A model generated the notes under the pieces. The model searched no databases. It saw only the letters and a program-made list of their open reading frames with translations, and was not told where the DNA came from. A DNA stretch of 64,000 nt, from positions 41,667,390-41,731,389 of the forward strand of contig NC_080425.1 in assembly GCF_029873635.1 (NCBI RefSeq), written 5' to 3'. Numbering within the stretch: the first letter of the stretch is position 1; every line of letters begins with the position of its first letter. This document shows positions 46,431 through 57,875 of this stretch, piece after piece. This DNA comes from Malania oleifera (lineage: Eukaryota > Streptophyta > Magnoliopsida > Santalales > Ximeniaceae). A program made the position numbers and the translations under genes.

Positions 46431-47750
46431 TGTTGGCCTTTTGACTCCCCATCTTTAGGTGGAGAAAAGTATTTTATCACCTTTATTGATGATTTTTCAC
46501 GGTATGGCTTTATCTATTTGTTGCATGAAAAGTCTTAGGCAGTAGATGCTTTAAAGACATATGTTGCTGAAGTGGAGCGACAATTAGATAGGAAAGTGAA
46601 AATCATTAGATCTGACAGAGGTGGTGAGTATTATGGTAGGTATGATGGCATAAAACAATATCCAAGACCATTTGCTAAATTTCTAGAACAACATGGTATT
46701 TGTGCTCAATACACAATGCTTGGTACGCCTTAGCAGAATGGTGTGGATGAAAGGCGGAATCATACTCTTATAGAAATGGTTAAGAGTATGTTGAGTAATT
46801 GCTTAGTACCCATTTCATTATGGATGGAAGCCCTTAAAACAACAGTGTATGTGCTAAATCGGGTTCCTAGTGAGGCAGTTCAGAAAACTCCTTTTGAACT
46901 GTGGACGGGAAGGAAACCGAGTTTAAGGCACTTTCATATTTGGGGTTATCCAGTAGAGATTAGAGTCTATAATCCAAATGAAAGGAAATTGGATTCAAGG
47001 ACCGTGAGTGGGTATTTTGTTGGATACCCAGAAAATTCTAAAAGGTATAGGTTTTACTGTCCTAATCATAGTGTGAGAATAGTTGAATCCGATAGTGCAA
47101 AGTTCCTTGAAAATGGTGAAATCAGTGGGAGTGATATATCACGAAATGTGGTCATTAAAGAAATTTAGGTTCCTATACCGATATCTAGACCTTTAACAGA
47201 CATTGTTGTTCCTTTAGTTATTAAAAGGCATGATAATACCGAACAACAATCTAATGTTGTATCACTTCATAATGAAAATGTCACCATTGAGCTAATTGCA
47301 GAACAATCACAAGAAATAGCATTCAGGAGATCTCAAAGAGTAAGGAAACCAGCTATTTCTGATGATTATTTAGTATATCTGCAAGAGGTTGATTATGATT
47401 TAGGAACTAGTAAGGATCCGGTTACGTTTTCACAAACCATTAAAAATGATGATTTTGAAAAGTGGATCAATGCCATAAATGATGAGTTGAAATCTATGGA
47501 ATAGAATAAAGTTTGGGACATCGTTGATTTGCCTAATGGGTTTAAAACAGTTGGGTGTAAATGGGTCTTTAAGACCAAACACGACTGTGGTGGCAACATT
47601 GAACGATATAAAGTTAGACTTGTAGCAAAGGGTTTTACTCAAAGGGAAGGTGTTGATTATAAAGAGACTTTTTCTCCTATGTCTAAAAAGGACTCTCTTA
47701 GAATCATAATGGCTTTGGTGGCTCATTTTGATTTAGCGTTGCACCAAATG
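46431..47750 (+). pseudogene. copia element G, integrase and start of RT
   Basis: Integrase begins mid-domain: GGEKYFITFIDDFSRYGF, then IIRSDRGGEYY with Asp and NGVDERRNHT with Glu. The clean stretch 46743-47168 covers MVKSMLSNCLVPISLWMEAL to the integrase C-terminal region. RT starts WVFKTKHDCGGNIERYKVRL, then FTQREGVDYKETFSPMSKKD and breaks off at ALHQM (47750), where element F is inserted. In-frame TAG stops occur at 46536-46538 and 46731-46733 (expected CAG). The 5' part, with LTR and gag, is missing. Confidence 0.85.
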
Positions 47751-49740
47751 TGATAGATTTGCTGCAACCCCAAGAGGGGGGGGGGGGGTGAATTGGGTAT
47801 TTAAAATTTATCGCCTAGGTTAATTGGTTTTATTAACAGTGCAATATAGCCTAGGGTCAATCTACGCAATCAATAGATAAACATACACATGCAGTAAAGG
47901 TAAAGAGCGGAAATGTAAAGAACATATACGATATGTTATCGGGGTTCGACCAATAGTGCCTACGTCCCCGCCTTGGCCACACCAGCACAACGATTACCAC
48001 TATAATGCTCACTTAAACGGGTGGAGCGACACCTATACCTATCAGGTCAATTCAAGGGGCTGACCTCAACCAACACGCCTTAACAGGATGGTGCACTTAG
48101 CTTTCCCAACCGGGTCTAAGCCAATCCAAGACTATTCCACAGGGCTAGTCTCCCTCTTCAGGCCCGCGCCTAGAATACAACCAATGTGTATAAAATTATA
48201 CACAGAAATTCCCTTCTAGACAAGGAGATGTGTGGACCAATACAACTAAATCAATATTGCAAGCACGAATGATATGTAAATATGCTCAATGCTCTAGTGT
48301 GTGCTAAACACTCAATCACGTATAGATTTTCAGTCCAGATCTAGAGTGTATATCCAAGCAATATTTGAAACACACTATGTGAATAATACAAAATTAGATT
48401 AGGGTTTCAAAATATGCTAAGCAAGTTCAATCAAACAAACAAAATAAGATATTCTAATATATAAAGCACAATGGAGTTGTTTGAAGTACAAGCTTTTTGA
48501 CAAGGATTTTTGCACACCAAAATCTAGGTTTAGGTATCTTGCAATAACAATGCAAGAACCACAACCCTCAAAGTATTTCCTCACTAGATTTATCAAATAA
48601 AATCGGTGGAAGAACTTCAATACTAAACTCTTAAAGAAAATTAATCAAGCAACAATTCCAATGAGAGTTCTAGCTAAATAGGTTAAACAGAATAGCCTTA
48701 GAAGTACTCACAATGCTTAATGAGATCAAGAATGAGGAGTATGTGAGTGTTTGGAAGTAGTATTTGGCTAATATAGGATTTTGGATGTTGAGAGAATTTT
48801 GCCCTAATCAAGTTTGCCAATCCTTTCTAATTATGACAAATGAATGGTATATATAGGCAAGGACGAATTTTTGACCATTGGGGACACAATGGGCATAATT
48901 AAAATTGTTTAAAAAACCATTAAGAATATTAACCCATTTTACCTCATTTAAAAATTTGGTAAAAATTAATTTAACCCGTGAGGTTCGGTCGCCCGCCTAG
49001 AGGTTCGGGTGCTCGAACAGGCATAGTCAAAAATTCAACTTTTAATGGTTCGGGTGCCTGAAGAATGAGTTGGTCAGCCGAAACAAAGTCAGTAGCATTG
49101 GTTCATTAGTTCGGGTGCCCGACACACGGTTGGGTTAGTCGAACTAAGCACTTCGATCGCCCGAGCCTAATTTGAACACAATTAATCAGTCGCCCAGGTA
49201 GTTGAAAAGTGTTCTGACATAAGTTCAGGTGCCTAGGGAAGACATGTTCAAATCAGGTTTGGGTGCCCGAACACTTAAGTCAACATGTTGACTAGTTCGA
49301 TCACTCGAGCCATTCTACATGGCCTAGGTTCGGTCACCCGAACCGTCTCAACTATTTCCATTAAGTTCATTTTAGCCTTAATTTGATTCCGTTGATATGA
49401 TAAGTGATGTTGGGGATTTGTGTACTTAGTGTAGGTAGCTAAAGTCCATCTATGGTCAATCTGAGCATACCTACATACCATGCATGATGCAAATTATTAT
49501 AAGCCATAGGAGTGCACAGTCCATAATTAAATTTACATCCCAGAATGAAGAAATGAAATAATGAATATAAAATACAACATATAATTCTTCATTCTTCGAC
49601 ACGAACACGACACACCATCATGATATGTCTTCTACTCCGAATACACGTGCACAGTGAACTTGCATGCAAGTCTTAGTACAACTATCAGTACCAAGAGTAT
49701 TTGTCATAATCAAAAGTGGGTGTGACCTATCAGGTCAACA
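47751..49740 (-). repeat. LTR F, 3' copy (complete)
   Basis: 1990 bp. On the minus strand it starts TGTTGACCTGATAGGTCA (itself foldable) and ends GCAAATCTATCA. TATATATA is at 48848-48855 and the U3 array at 48980-49345. A G13-14 run at about 47775-47788 lies in the shared U5 block. Confidence 0.92.
48848..49345 (-). promoter_or_regulatory. LTR F U3 palindrome array and TATA box (3' copy)
   Basis: About a dozen words such as GTTCGGTCGCCCG, TTCGGGTGCCTGAAG, TTCGGGTGCCCGA, TTCGATCGCCCGAGC and GTTCGGTCACCCGAAC lie at 48980-49345. The TATA box lies about 125 bp further along in the transcription direction. Confidence 0.7.
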
Positions 49741-51339
49741 ATCTCCCCCTTTTGATGATGACAAATACTTTATGCAAAAGTGGGTACAGCCAAGAAAGGC
49801 TCCCCCTGACTTTATGCATAAAGATAATTAAAGTAATGAGTAATAAAAGATTAAGCATGATTAAGCATTGTTTTACTCACTTTTGGGTCTTCTCCCCCTT
49901 TTGGCAACAACAAAAATGGTTAAGCAATAAAGTGCAAAGGCAAAGGATGTCATTTAGATACAGAAGGTATGTTGGGAGTATTTAAAAATTCGGCAGCATG
50001 TCGTTTGAAAAGAGATCGTTCCCAATCATAACCTTGTACCTAAGTGACTTGTTTGGAGTTTTCATAAACAATATATAGCATCTTTCAATTAATGTACCCA
50101 AACAGAATGTGTAGTAAGGAAGTAAGAGTGACATGCAACACATTAATAATCTTAATGTTCTATACTTTCCTAATGGATGATTATGCAAGGATGAAGATTA
50201 AATTTTCATTTGGCTTTTACTCATCCTTTCAAAAATGTTTTTATTTAAATTTTATCATAATCATCTTTGGTTGACAAAACAAACATGGATTTCCACAAGG
50301 TATAGCATAATGAAAACATGTCGGCCTGATACCAAGTGTTATACTTACGTGGTTGTGAGGCTACCAACTATTAACATACCAATTGTTAAGCTACCAATTT
50401 TTGTAGAGGCATGCTGTTTTGAAACGAGCATGATATCAAATAAAGATTTTGCCAAAACATGCACATTGATATCACCTAGTTAATGTACTTTCTTAAAGAT
50501 ACACAAATGAAGGCACAATACATTTTTATTTCTTAGGGCCTAATGATCTTAATGTTAAGAGACTCCCCCTATGAATATGCATTTTCTTTATAAATCAACT
50601 TGAGTAAAATTCAAATATTATTTTAGAAACATGACTCAAGTTTTAAAAAGTTTAGCATTTAGAAATTGATATAGAGTTATGTGCAATAATTTTTAAAAAA
50701 CTTGGCAGCATTTTGTTTGAAACTATGATCAATTCATAAAAACCTACCAATATCTAAGCACTTTAAATATATACGCACAACCAGCTCCAAGGAATTTAAA
50801 AATTTCAAAGCAAATGAGCTAAGCGTAAACATTTAAAATCTAAAATTAAATTTCATTTTCCCACACGATATTCAATCATTTTAGCCTTTTGGGCAAATGT
50901 CTATAGAAAATTCGGCAGCATGCTGGTTGTAAATAGGATATTTCCCAAAATTAGCCTGCACAAAAAAAATTCTCAAACAAGCAGTATCTCAAGAGTTTAA
51001 GGCATGCGAGAACCTAAATCTACCAGCAGACAATTCTTATCAATTGCATCCACCATAAAGGAGGCATTCTACAGTAAACATGCATTTCAATAGTATAGTC
51101 ATCCAGGCACAAACACGTGCAAGTCTAAGCACTATCAGATAAATATATATATGATTGTAAGAAAAAGCGCGATCACCACAAGATAGAATCTGCGTGTGTA
51201 CGTGGTGAGCGTGATTGTCAAAAATAAAAGTTGTTTTAAAGTTATTACAGACTGGATAATAATATATATGAATAAAGCATAAAAGTAGATCGGATAAAAG
51301 CTGGATATGAAGAGACGGGTCCTCACGATACACCACTAG
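49741..51339 (-). other. 3' noncoding part of element F with polypurine tract and repeated motif
   Basis: No coding frame is supported. The polypurine tract (minus-strand AAAAGGGGGAGA, about 49743-49755) abuts the LTR. A 20 bp word near TTCGGCAGCATGCTGTTTGA, with core palindrome CAGCATGCTG, occurs four times in varied form (49985, 50406, 50701, 50909). Further CCCCCTTTTG and GACTCCCCCTATG pieces look like older purine tracts. Confidence 0.6.
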
Positions 51340-52489
51340 GTCTCCTCGTCATCGTGATCATCATCCTCCTCCGCACCACTCATCTCCATCTGATCATCCT
51401 CCCCAATGTTCTGTCATTCATCTCTCTCAACCGCTCACCGAGGATGTGAAAGTTAGCCCGCACCTCGGACTGGAACTTGGTGAACTCGCTATAAAGAGAG
51501 TTAATCCTGGTGTGAGATGAAGATGCCAGCTCTGTCATGGAGCCCCTGAACTGCTAAAATGATGCAGAGAGGTTGGTAATGGCTACCATGATCTCGGTGT
51601 TAGACAGCGCATGGGGCAACTCCTGCGGGATTTCCTGAGCTCTTGGGCCTCTCTCAGGTGTAGTGGGTAACCACATGTTGCCTATGAGCTAATATCCCAT
51701 CAACTTTAGTGTGGTGGAGTTAAAAGTGTCGGAGGGCCTGACTTTATTGATGGTGGCAAATGTGAACCTATTAATCCTTTCCCTAACGAATAGCCTCGAC
51801 AGAATGCCATCGTAGGGTAAAATGATCCTCTTTAATACGGTCTTAACAAACATCCATCGTAGGATCATCTTGGGGAGATCTAACTTAATTCTAGTAAAGA
51901 GGCACCACATCACAAAACAGTCTAAATAGGAAACATGGTCTCTCGATCCTGACTTAGGCAATATATTATATGAAATTAGGTGGTGTACCACCTTTGCCTC
52001 TAAGGTCAGGGATCTATAGCTGGGAGTATGTGTCAAGTCAGCTATTGGATTCGTCATAACTAGATTGACGAAGGTGCTTACCGTGAAATCCTGCTCGCCA
52101 ATCCAGGTGGAGGAAGAGTCAAGGCAGATGAAGTCGCCACGCTGGATGTCAAATGTTTATGCCAGATAAGCATCGTTAAAGTGAATATCAGTCTCAAGAA
52201 TCCTCAAATAATATCCCTGGCCATCCTGTGCAAGATTGGCGTAGAATAGCCGAATGAGCAAAGGGTACATCCCCCTGGGCTGGAAGACGATGAATTCATA
52301 CCACCTTTGATAATGAAACATGTCCAGGACATTGTTGAAATGGGTTTGCATGAATTCTATATCTAGGATTTTTCCTAAGATAGGGTCTTTAAGGCGGAAA
52401 ATCCTATCATACTTAATATGCCGATCGGGTGTAGGGAACCATTCTTCAAGTGGAATACCCGCAGCGGCACATCTATGATCCCTAGTCAT
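51340..52489 (-). pseudogene. envelope-like / plant transposon protein ORF of element F
   Basis: ATG 52487-52489 opens a 110-codon frame (MTRDHRCAAAGIPLEEWF to DIHFNDAYLA) with YPLLIRLFYANLAQDGQGYY. After a stop the second part (52057-51689, 122 codons) has EAKVVHHLISYNILPKSGSR, then LDLPKMILRWM, ILPYDGILSRLF and TTLKLMGY. A Gln/Ser-rich helical tail follows after another stop. The spacing and motifs match the envelope-like or putative plant transposon proteins of Athila-type elements and those in element H. Only a few stops interrupt it. No transmembrane segment or catalytic motif was recognised, so its role is unknown. Confidence 0.6.
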
Positions 52490-52583
52490 AAAAATCTCTC
52501 AAGGAAAACTAGGCTGAAAATAGGGGAAAAATGAGGAAGCTCTCAAGAGTATGGGAAAAATGAACTGATTTTCGCAAAAAACC

Positions 52584-52945
52584 ATATATATCAGCGTGGT
52601 TCGGGTGCCTGAGCATAAGTTTGGTCGCCTGAACAACTTTAAATATAAACCCTCATTGAGTCTTTTTGGTAGACCGAGCACTGGTTTGGTCGGCTAAATT
52701 TTAGGCGCCATTTTGTGAAATTGAGGGTCTACCGCATTAATTAAAAATGAAATGCTTAAACCGGTCACCCAAAATCCACGTTCGGTTACTCAAAGAAAAG
52801 TTCGGTGACCCAAATCGAGTTCAGCAGCCCGAAATGTTTTGAACGTGAAAGTTCAGCCGCTCGGAACTTGGTCAACAGACTGGTCAGACCTCAAGTTTGT
52901 TCGCTCGAAGTGCAGGTGCACTGTATGGTTCGGTCACCCGAGCTT
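52584..52945 (-). promoter_or_regulatory. internal U3-like array and TATA box before the extra ORF of element F
   Basis: In minus-strand direction, words of the LTR F type (plus-strand GTTCGGTCACCCGAG, CGGTCACCCAAAA, GTTCGGTGACCCAAA, TTCAGCAGCCCGAAA, TTTGGTCGCCTGAAC, GTTCGGGTGCCTGAG) run from 52945 to 52598. TATATAT follows at 52584-52591 and the ATG is 95 bp further on. A second TATA-like ATATAAA lies at 52632-52640. The layout copies the LTR F U3. Promoter function is inferred. Confidence 0.6.
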
Positions 52946-53339
52946 GGTCAACTTGTTTTGTTTTGACTAGTTTTCCAAAGCTAGGATCCCTATGGTTTAT
53001 CAACAAGACTTAGGGCATTGATAGGACTTCAAGATGAGTTTAGTTATTTCCTAAAACTCAGACTTGTGCAATGGACAAGGTATGCTTAACTTTAGATACT
53101 CATGATTGAGCTTGTGTTAAGCAATTTGAAATTTAGATCCAAGGCAAATAAGCTATGTCCATTTGGAAGTGGATTTTTATTCAAATAGCCAATAATTTAA
53201 TATTTTAACCAATGTATATATGCATTAATTTCAAATTGGTTATGTACTTGCATATGCAGATTGGCTTGATTTTTCAAAATACTTAGTATGTAAGGTCATA
53301 TACTCAGATTTTACATTTTTAGCCCCGAGCCACTTCCAA

Positions 53340-54712
53340 AGCCTTTAGTCAACACAACCCCCTATAGCTAATCCTAACTACTAAGGAAGAATTATGTGAT
53401 CATGTAATTCCTATTCGAGTAAATTCTTCCTTGAATTTCAAGGGGTTTTCTTTCTTAACAACTCATATCATTTTTCTATCTTTTATTCTTGATGGGTTAG
53501 GAGTTGGTGATTCTTTAATTTTCCATACTCGTTTGGGTTTCACACCTTTTCTTTTAAATGGGCAATCAATTTTGTGTGCCCTTTCTTTTTACATAAGATG
53601 CATGTGGTGTGAGCGTATGGATTAGAGGAGGTACTAACATAATATTTTGATTCTCTTACAAAGTACCCCATGTATAGGTTCTTTCTTTTCTTATTTTCAA
53701 TCCCATTATAACATATACCTTCCTTATCTAAGGTCATCTTTTGTGCACCTAACAATTTATCAAAGTTTTCCTTACCTTTAGTGAACGTGTAGATGATCTT
53801 AGACTGGTCTTCTATTTTCTTTTCTAGATCTTGAATTTTTGAGTTTTTCAATTCTTTGCAAACATCATGAAGTTTCATAATTTCTTTAGACATAGTGTTT
53901 GCTTTATTTTCAAAATCTGCAATAGAGTGATCCTTTTTATCATCATTAGAAACTTTAGATTTCAAAGCAATCAATTTCTTTCCTAATGATTCATTCTTGC
54001 TTTCTAGTCTTTTAATTTTCAAATTATTTTCTCTTTCAGCAAGAACTTTTGAGTCACATTCTTTAACGCATGCATCGTACTTGTTTTTCAGCATAGAGTA
54101 TTTCTTATTTGATTTAACAAGTAATTTATGAGTCCTAATATATTCAACTTGCAGTTCCTCATAAGATGACATGCTTTCACTGTCACTACTATTATATGAT
54201 TCATAATCAGATACATCATTCAAATTAGCACATGAATCATTTTCATATTTATCTACTAAGGCAGAAGGAACTGAGATAACCTCATCATAAGATAAAGCAG
54301 TAAAACACTGGTTACTTCCCTCAAGATCAATGGAGCTTGAGTCGCACAGAGAGATAACATCTTTTTGCATTAACGCTCCATATCTCCTCTCAAGTTCATC
54401 CCATACCTACTTAGCATTAATACATGCCATAACCTCACATAAAGCATTAGAATCTAAAGCATGCAGTAAGGTGTTCATGGCATCAAAATTTACCTGTACT
54501 AAGTCCCTATCATGATCATTCAGTTCACACTTAAATTTAGGAACATTAGTACACCCAATAGATTTCATAGGCACACAGTCACCCTGATCAATGAATTTTC
54601 AAAATTTCCAATTTAAGGCTTTCATATATGCAGTCATTCTGAATTTCCATATAGCATAGTTATCACCATAGAATACAGGTGGGTGTGTGACCAATCTTCC
54701 CTCACATGAAAG
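53340..54712 (-). pseudogene. element F gag with coiled coils
   Basis: The N-terminal part (54712-54371) has PPVFYGDNYAIWKFRMTAYM and VWDELERRYG with two stops. The open stretch 54370-53540 (276 codons) holds an acidic Ser-rich segment, MSSYEELQVEYIRTHKLLVK and long coiled coils rich in Lys/Glu/Leu. A shared block KIIYTFTKGKENFDKLLGAQ and the zinc knuckle start CILCKKKGHTK come next, where one missing base shifts the frame. The tail KRVWKIKESP continues in the next frame to about 53450. The same architecture occurs in element B. The ATG and first residues are deleted. Confidence 0.82.
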
Positions 54713-56634
54713 GTTAACTGGTTTTATTAATAGTGCAATACAACCTAGGGTTAAACTATGCAATCAACAGATAAACATATACGTGTAGTAAAGGTAAAGA
54801 GCAGAAATGTAAAGAATACGCACGATATGTTATCGGGATACGGCCAACAGTGCCTATGTCCCCGTCTTGGCCACACCAGCACAAGGATTACCACTATAAT
54901 GCTCACTTAAACGGGTGGAGCGGCACCTATACAAACTAGGTCAATTCAAGGGGTTGACCTCAACCAACATGCCTAAATAGGATGGCGCACCTAACTTTCC
55001 TAACCAGGTCTAAGCCAATTCGGGACTATTCCATAGGACTAGTCTCCCTCTTCAGGCCTGCGCCTAGAATACAACCAATGTGTATAAAATGTGTACACGA
55101 AAATTCGCTTCTAGACAAGCAGATATGTGCACCAATACAACTCAATCAATATTGCAAGAACGAATGATATGTAAATATGCTCAGTACTCTAATGTGTGCT
55201 AAACACTCAATCACGTATAGATTTTCAGTTTAGATCTATAGTGTATATCCAAGCAATATTTGAAATACACTATATGAATAACACAAAATCAGATTAGGGT
55301 TTCAAAATATGCTAAGCAAGTTCAATCAAACAAACTCAATAAGATATTCTAATATACAAAGCACAATGGAGTTGTTTGAAGCACAAGCTTTTTAAAAAGG
55401 ATTTTTGCACACCAAAATCTAGGTTTAGGTATCTTGCAATAACAATGCAAGAACCACAACCCTCAAAGTATTTTCACACTAGATTTATCAAATAAAATCA
55501 GTGGAAGAACTTTAATGCTAAACTCTTAAAGAAAATCAATCAAGCAAGAATTCAAATGAGAGTCCTAGCTAAATAGGTTAAGCACAATAGTCTTAAAAAT
55601 ACTCACAATGCTTAATGAGATCAAGAATGAGGAGTATGTGAGTGTCTGGAAATAGTATTTGGCTAATATAGGATTTTGGATGTTGAGAGAATTTTGCCCT
55701 AATCAAGTTTGCTAATCCTTTCTAATTATGACAAATGAATGGGTATATATAGGCAAGGAGGAATTTTTGACCGTTGGGGACACAATGGGCATAACTAAAA
55801 TTGTTTAAAAAACCATTAAAAATATTAACCTATTTTACCTCATTTAAAAATTTGGTAAAAATTAATTTAATCCGCGAGGTTCGGTCGCCCGCCCAGAGGT
55901 TCGGGTGCCCGAACAGATAGTCAAAAATTCAACTTTTAATGGTTTGGATGCCTGAAAAGTTAGTCTATCGGCCGAAACAAAGTCAGTAGCATTTGTTCGT
56001 TAGTTCGGGTGCCCGACTCACAGTTCAGTTAACCGAACTAAGCACTTCGGTCGCCCGAGCCAAATTTGAACTCAATTAATTAGTCACTTGGGTAGTTGAC
56101 AAGTGTTCTAACATAAGTTTAGGTGCCAAGGGAAGACATGTTCAAATTAGGTTTGGGTGCCCGAACACTTAAGTTAACATGTTGATTAGTTCGGTTGCCC
56201 GAGCCATTTTACATGGCCTTGGTTCGATCGGCCGGACCCTCTCAACTATTTCCATTAAGTTCATTTTAACTTTAATTTGATTCCCCTGATATGATCAGTG
56301 ATGTTGGGGTTTTTTGTACTTAGTGTAGGTACCTAAATTCCATCTATGGTCTATTTGAGCATACCTACCTACCATGCATGATGCAAATTATTACAAGCCA
56401 TAGGAGTGCACAGTTCATAATTAAATTTACATCCCAGAATGAAGAAATGAAATAATGAATACAAAATATAACACATTATTCTTCATTCTTCGGCACGAAC
56501 ACGACACGCCATCATGATATGTCTTTTACTCTGAATACACGTGCACAGTGAACCTGCATGCATGTCTTAGTATAACCATCAGTAGCAAGAGTATTTGTCA
56601 TAATCAAAACTGGGTGTGACCTATCAGGTCAACA
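54713..56634 (-). repeat. LTR F, 5' copy (last 66 bp missing)
   Basis: 1922 bp, colinear with 47817-49740 and differing by a few percent; for example 3 differences in the last 60 bases. TATATATA is at 55744-55751 and the U3 array at 55877-56240. The missing piece is the U5 end, together with the primer site. Confidence 0.92.
55744..56240 (-). promoter_or_regulatory. LTR F U3 palindrome array and TATA box (5' copy)
   Basis: GTTCGGTCGCCCGC, TTCGGGTGCCCGAAC, TTCGGGTGCCCGACT, TTCGGTCGCCCGAGC, TTTGGGTGCCCGAAC and GTTCGGTTGCCCGAG occur over about 360 bp upstream of TATATATA, the same order as in the 3' copy. Confidence 0.7.
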
Positions 56635-57875
56635 AAATGGATGTGAAAATTGCCTTTCTAAGTGGGAATTTATATGAAGAGGTCTATATGGATATTCCTG
56701 AAGGTTTAATGATTAAAGGAAAGAAGCACATGGTTTGCAAATTAAAGAAATCAATATATGGACTTAAACAAGCTTCCAGGAAATGGTATTTTAAGTTTCA
56801 TGATACCATCACGACCTTTGGTTTTAAAGAAAACGCTATTGATTGGTGTATATGTCTAAAGGTCAGTGGGAGCAAGTTTATCTTTCTAATTCTATATGCT
56901 AATGATATTTTACTTGCTAGTAATGATCTTGGCTTATTGAATGATACCAAAAGATTTCTTTCTATGAACTTTGAAATGAAAGATATGGGTGAGGCAACTT
57001 ATGTGATTGGAATTGAAATATTCCGGGACAGATCACTTAGATTGTTAAGGTTGTCTTAGAAAGGATATATTAATAAAGTTCTAGAAAGATTTCATATGGC
57101 TGATTGTAAACCAACTCTTGCTCCTATTTGTAAAGGGGACAGGTTCAGTGTAAAAGATTGTCCACATAATGAATTCGGGAAGAAAAGTATGGAAAATATT
57201 TCTTTTGCATCTGTTGTTCGGAGTTTGATGTATGTGCAGACTTGTACGAGACCAGATATTAGTTTTGTAGTTGGGATGCTCGGGAGGTACCAAAGTAATC
57301 CTGGAATGGAGCATTGGAAAACTACAAAGAAAGTCTTGAGGTACTTAAAAGGAACCAAACACAGTATGCTCACATATAGGAGAACAGATCAGTTGGAGGT
57401 GGTTGGCTACCCCGACTCAGATTTTGCTCGATGTGTTAATAGTCGTAAGTCAACGTATAGCTATTTGTTCCTATTAGCTGGAGGAGCAATATCGTGGAAG
57501 AGCGCCGAACAGACTATCATAGCAGCATCTACTATGGAAGTTGAATTTGTGGCGTGCTTTGAGGCTACGATTCAGGCTTTGTGGTAGCGAAACTTTATCT
57601 CATGACTTGGCATTGTCGACAGTATAGTCAGGCCGTTGAGAATTTATTGTGATAATTCTGCAGTAGTCTTTTTCTCCAAAAACGACAAATACTCTAATGA
57701 CGTTAAGCATATGGAGCTCAAGTATTTGGCTGTTAAGGAGGAAGTTCAGAAACAGGCAGTGCTTATAAAACATACAAGAACTGAGCTCATGATAGCAGAT
57801 CCTTTAACGAAGGGATTGACACCAAAGGCATTTAAAGAACATGTTGATCACATAGGTTTTTGTTGTAATCCTTGA
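56635..57875 (+). pseudogene. copia element G, rest of RT and RNase H
   Basis: Continues the split RT: DVKIAFLSGNLYEEVYMDIP, LKKSIYGLKQASRKWYFKFH, then the active site reading LYANDILLAS (about 56891-56920), where Asn replaces the first Asp of the usual YxDD. A TAG at about 57057-57059 is followed by CTRPDISFVVGMLGRY and RNase H (YPDSDFARC, ISWKSAEQTIIAASTMEVEF, TAG at 57585-57587, YCDNSAVVFFSKNDKYSNDV, HMELKYLAVKEEVQ). The protein ends at 57873-57875. The lost catalytic Asp makes this RT inactive. Confidence 0.88.

Larger units (their letters stand above)
47751..56634 (-). mobile_element. non-autonomous element F: copia-type LTRs, gag and an extra ORF, no pol
   Basis: 8884 bp flanked by AAATG on both sides (47746-47750 and 56635-56639). 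Removing it restores the RT frame of element G exactly (ALHQM, then DVKIAFL). Minus-strand order: 5' LTR (56634 to 54713), coiled-coil Gag (54712 to about 53340), a noncoding spacer with a U3-like array and TATA box, the envelope-like ORF (52489 to about 51340), a 1.6 kb noncoding tail, a polypurine tract and the 3' LTR (49740 to 47751). Protease, integrase, RT and RNase H are absent. The last 66 bp of the 5' LTR and the primer site are also deleted. Confidence 0.85.

Noticed and set aside
47775..47788. Poly(G) run as a polypurine tract
   Set aside because: It lies inside the LTR near its U5 end, not next to an LTR start; the true tract is at 49743-49755.
51340..52489. Element F as an endogenous retrovirus with a real envelope
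   Set aside because: No signal peptide, fusion segment or transmembrane anchor was seen; 'envelope-like' is a label by position and family only.
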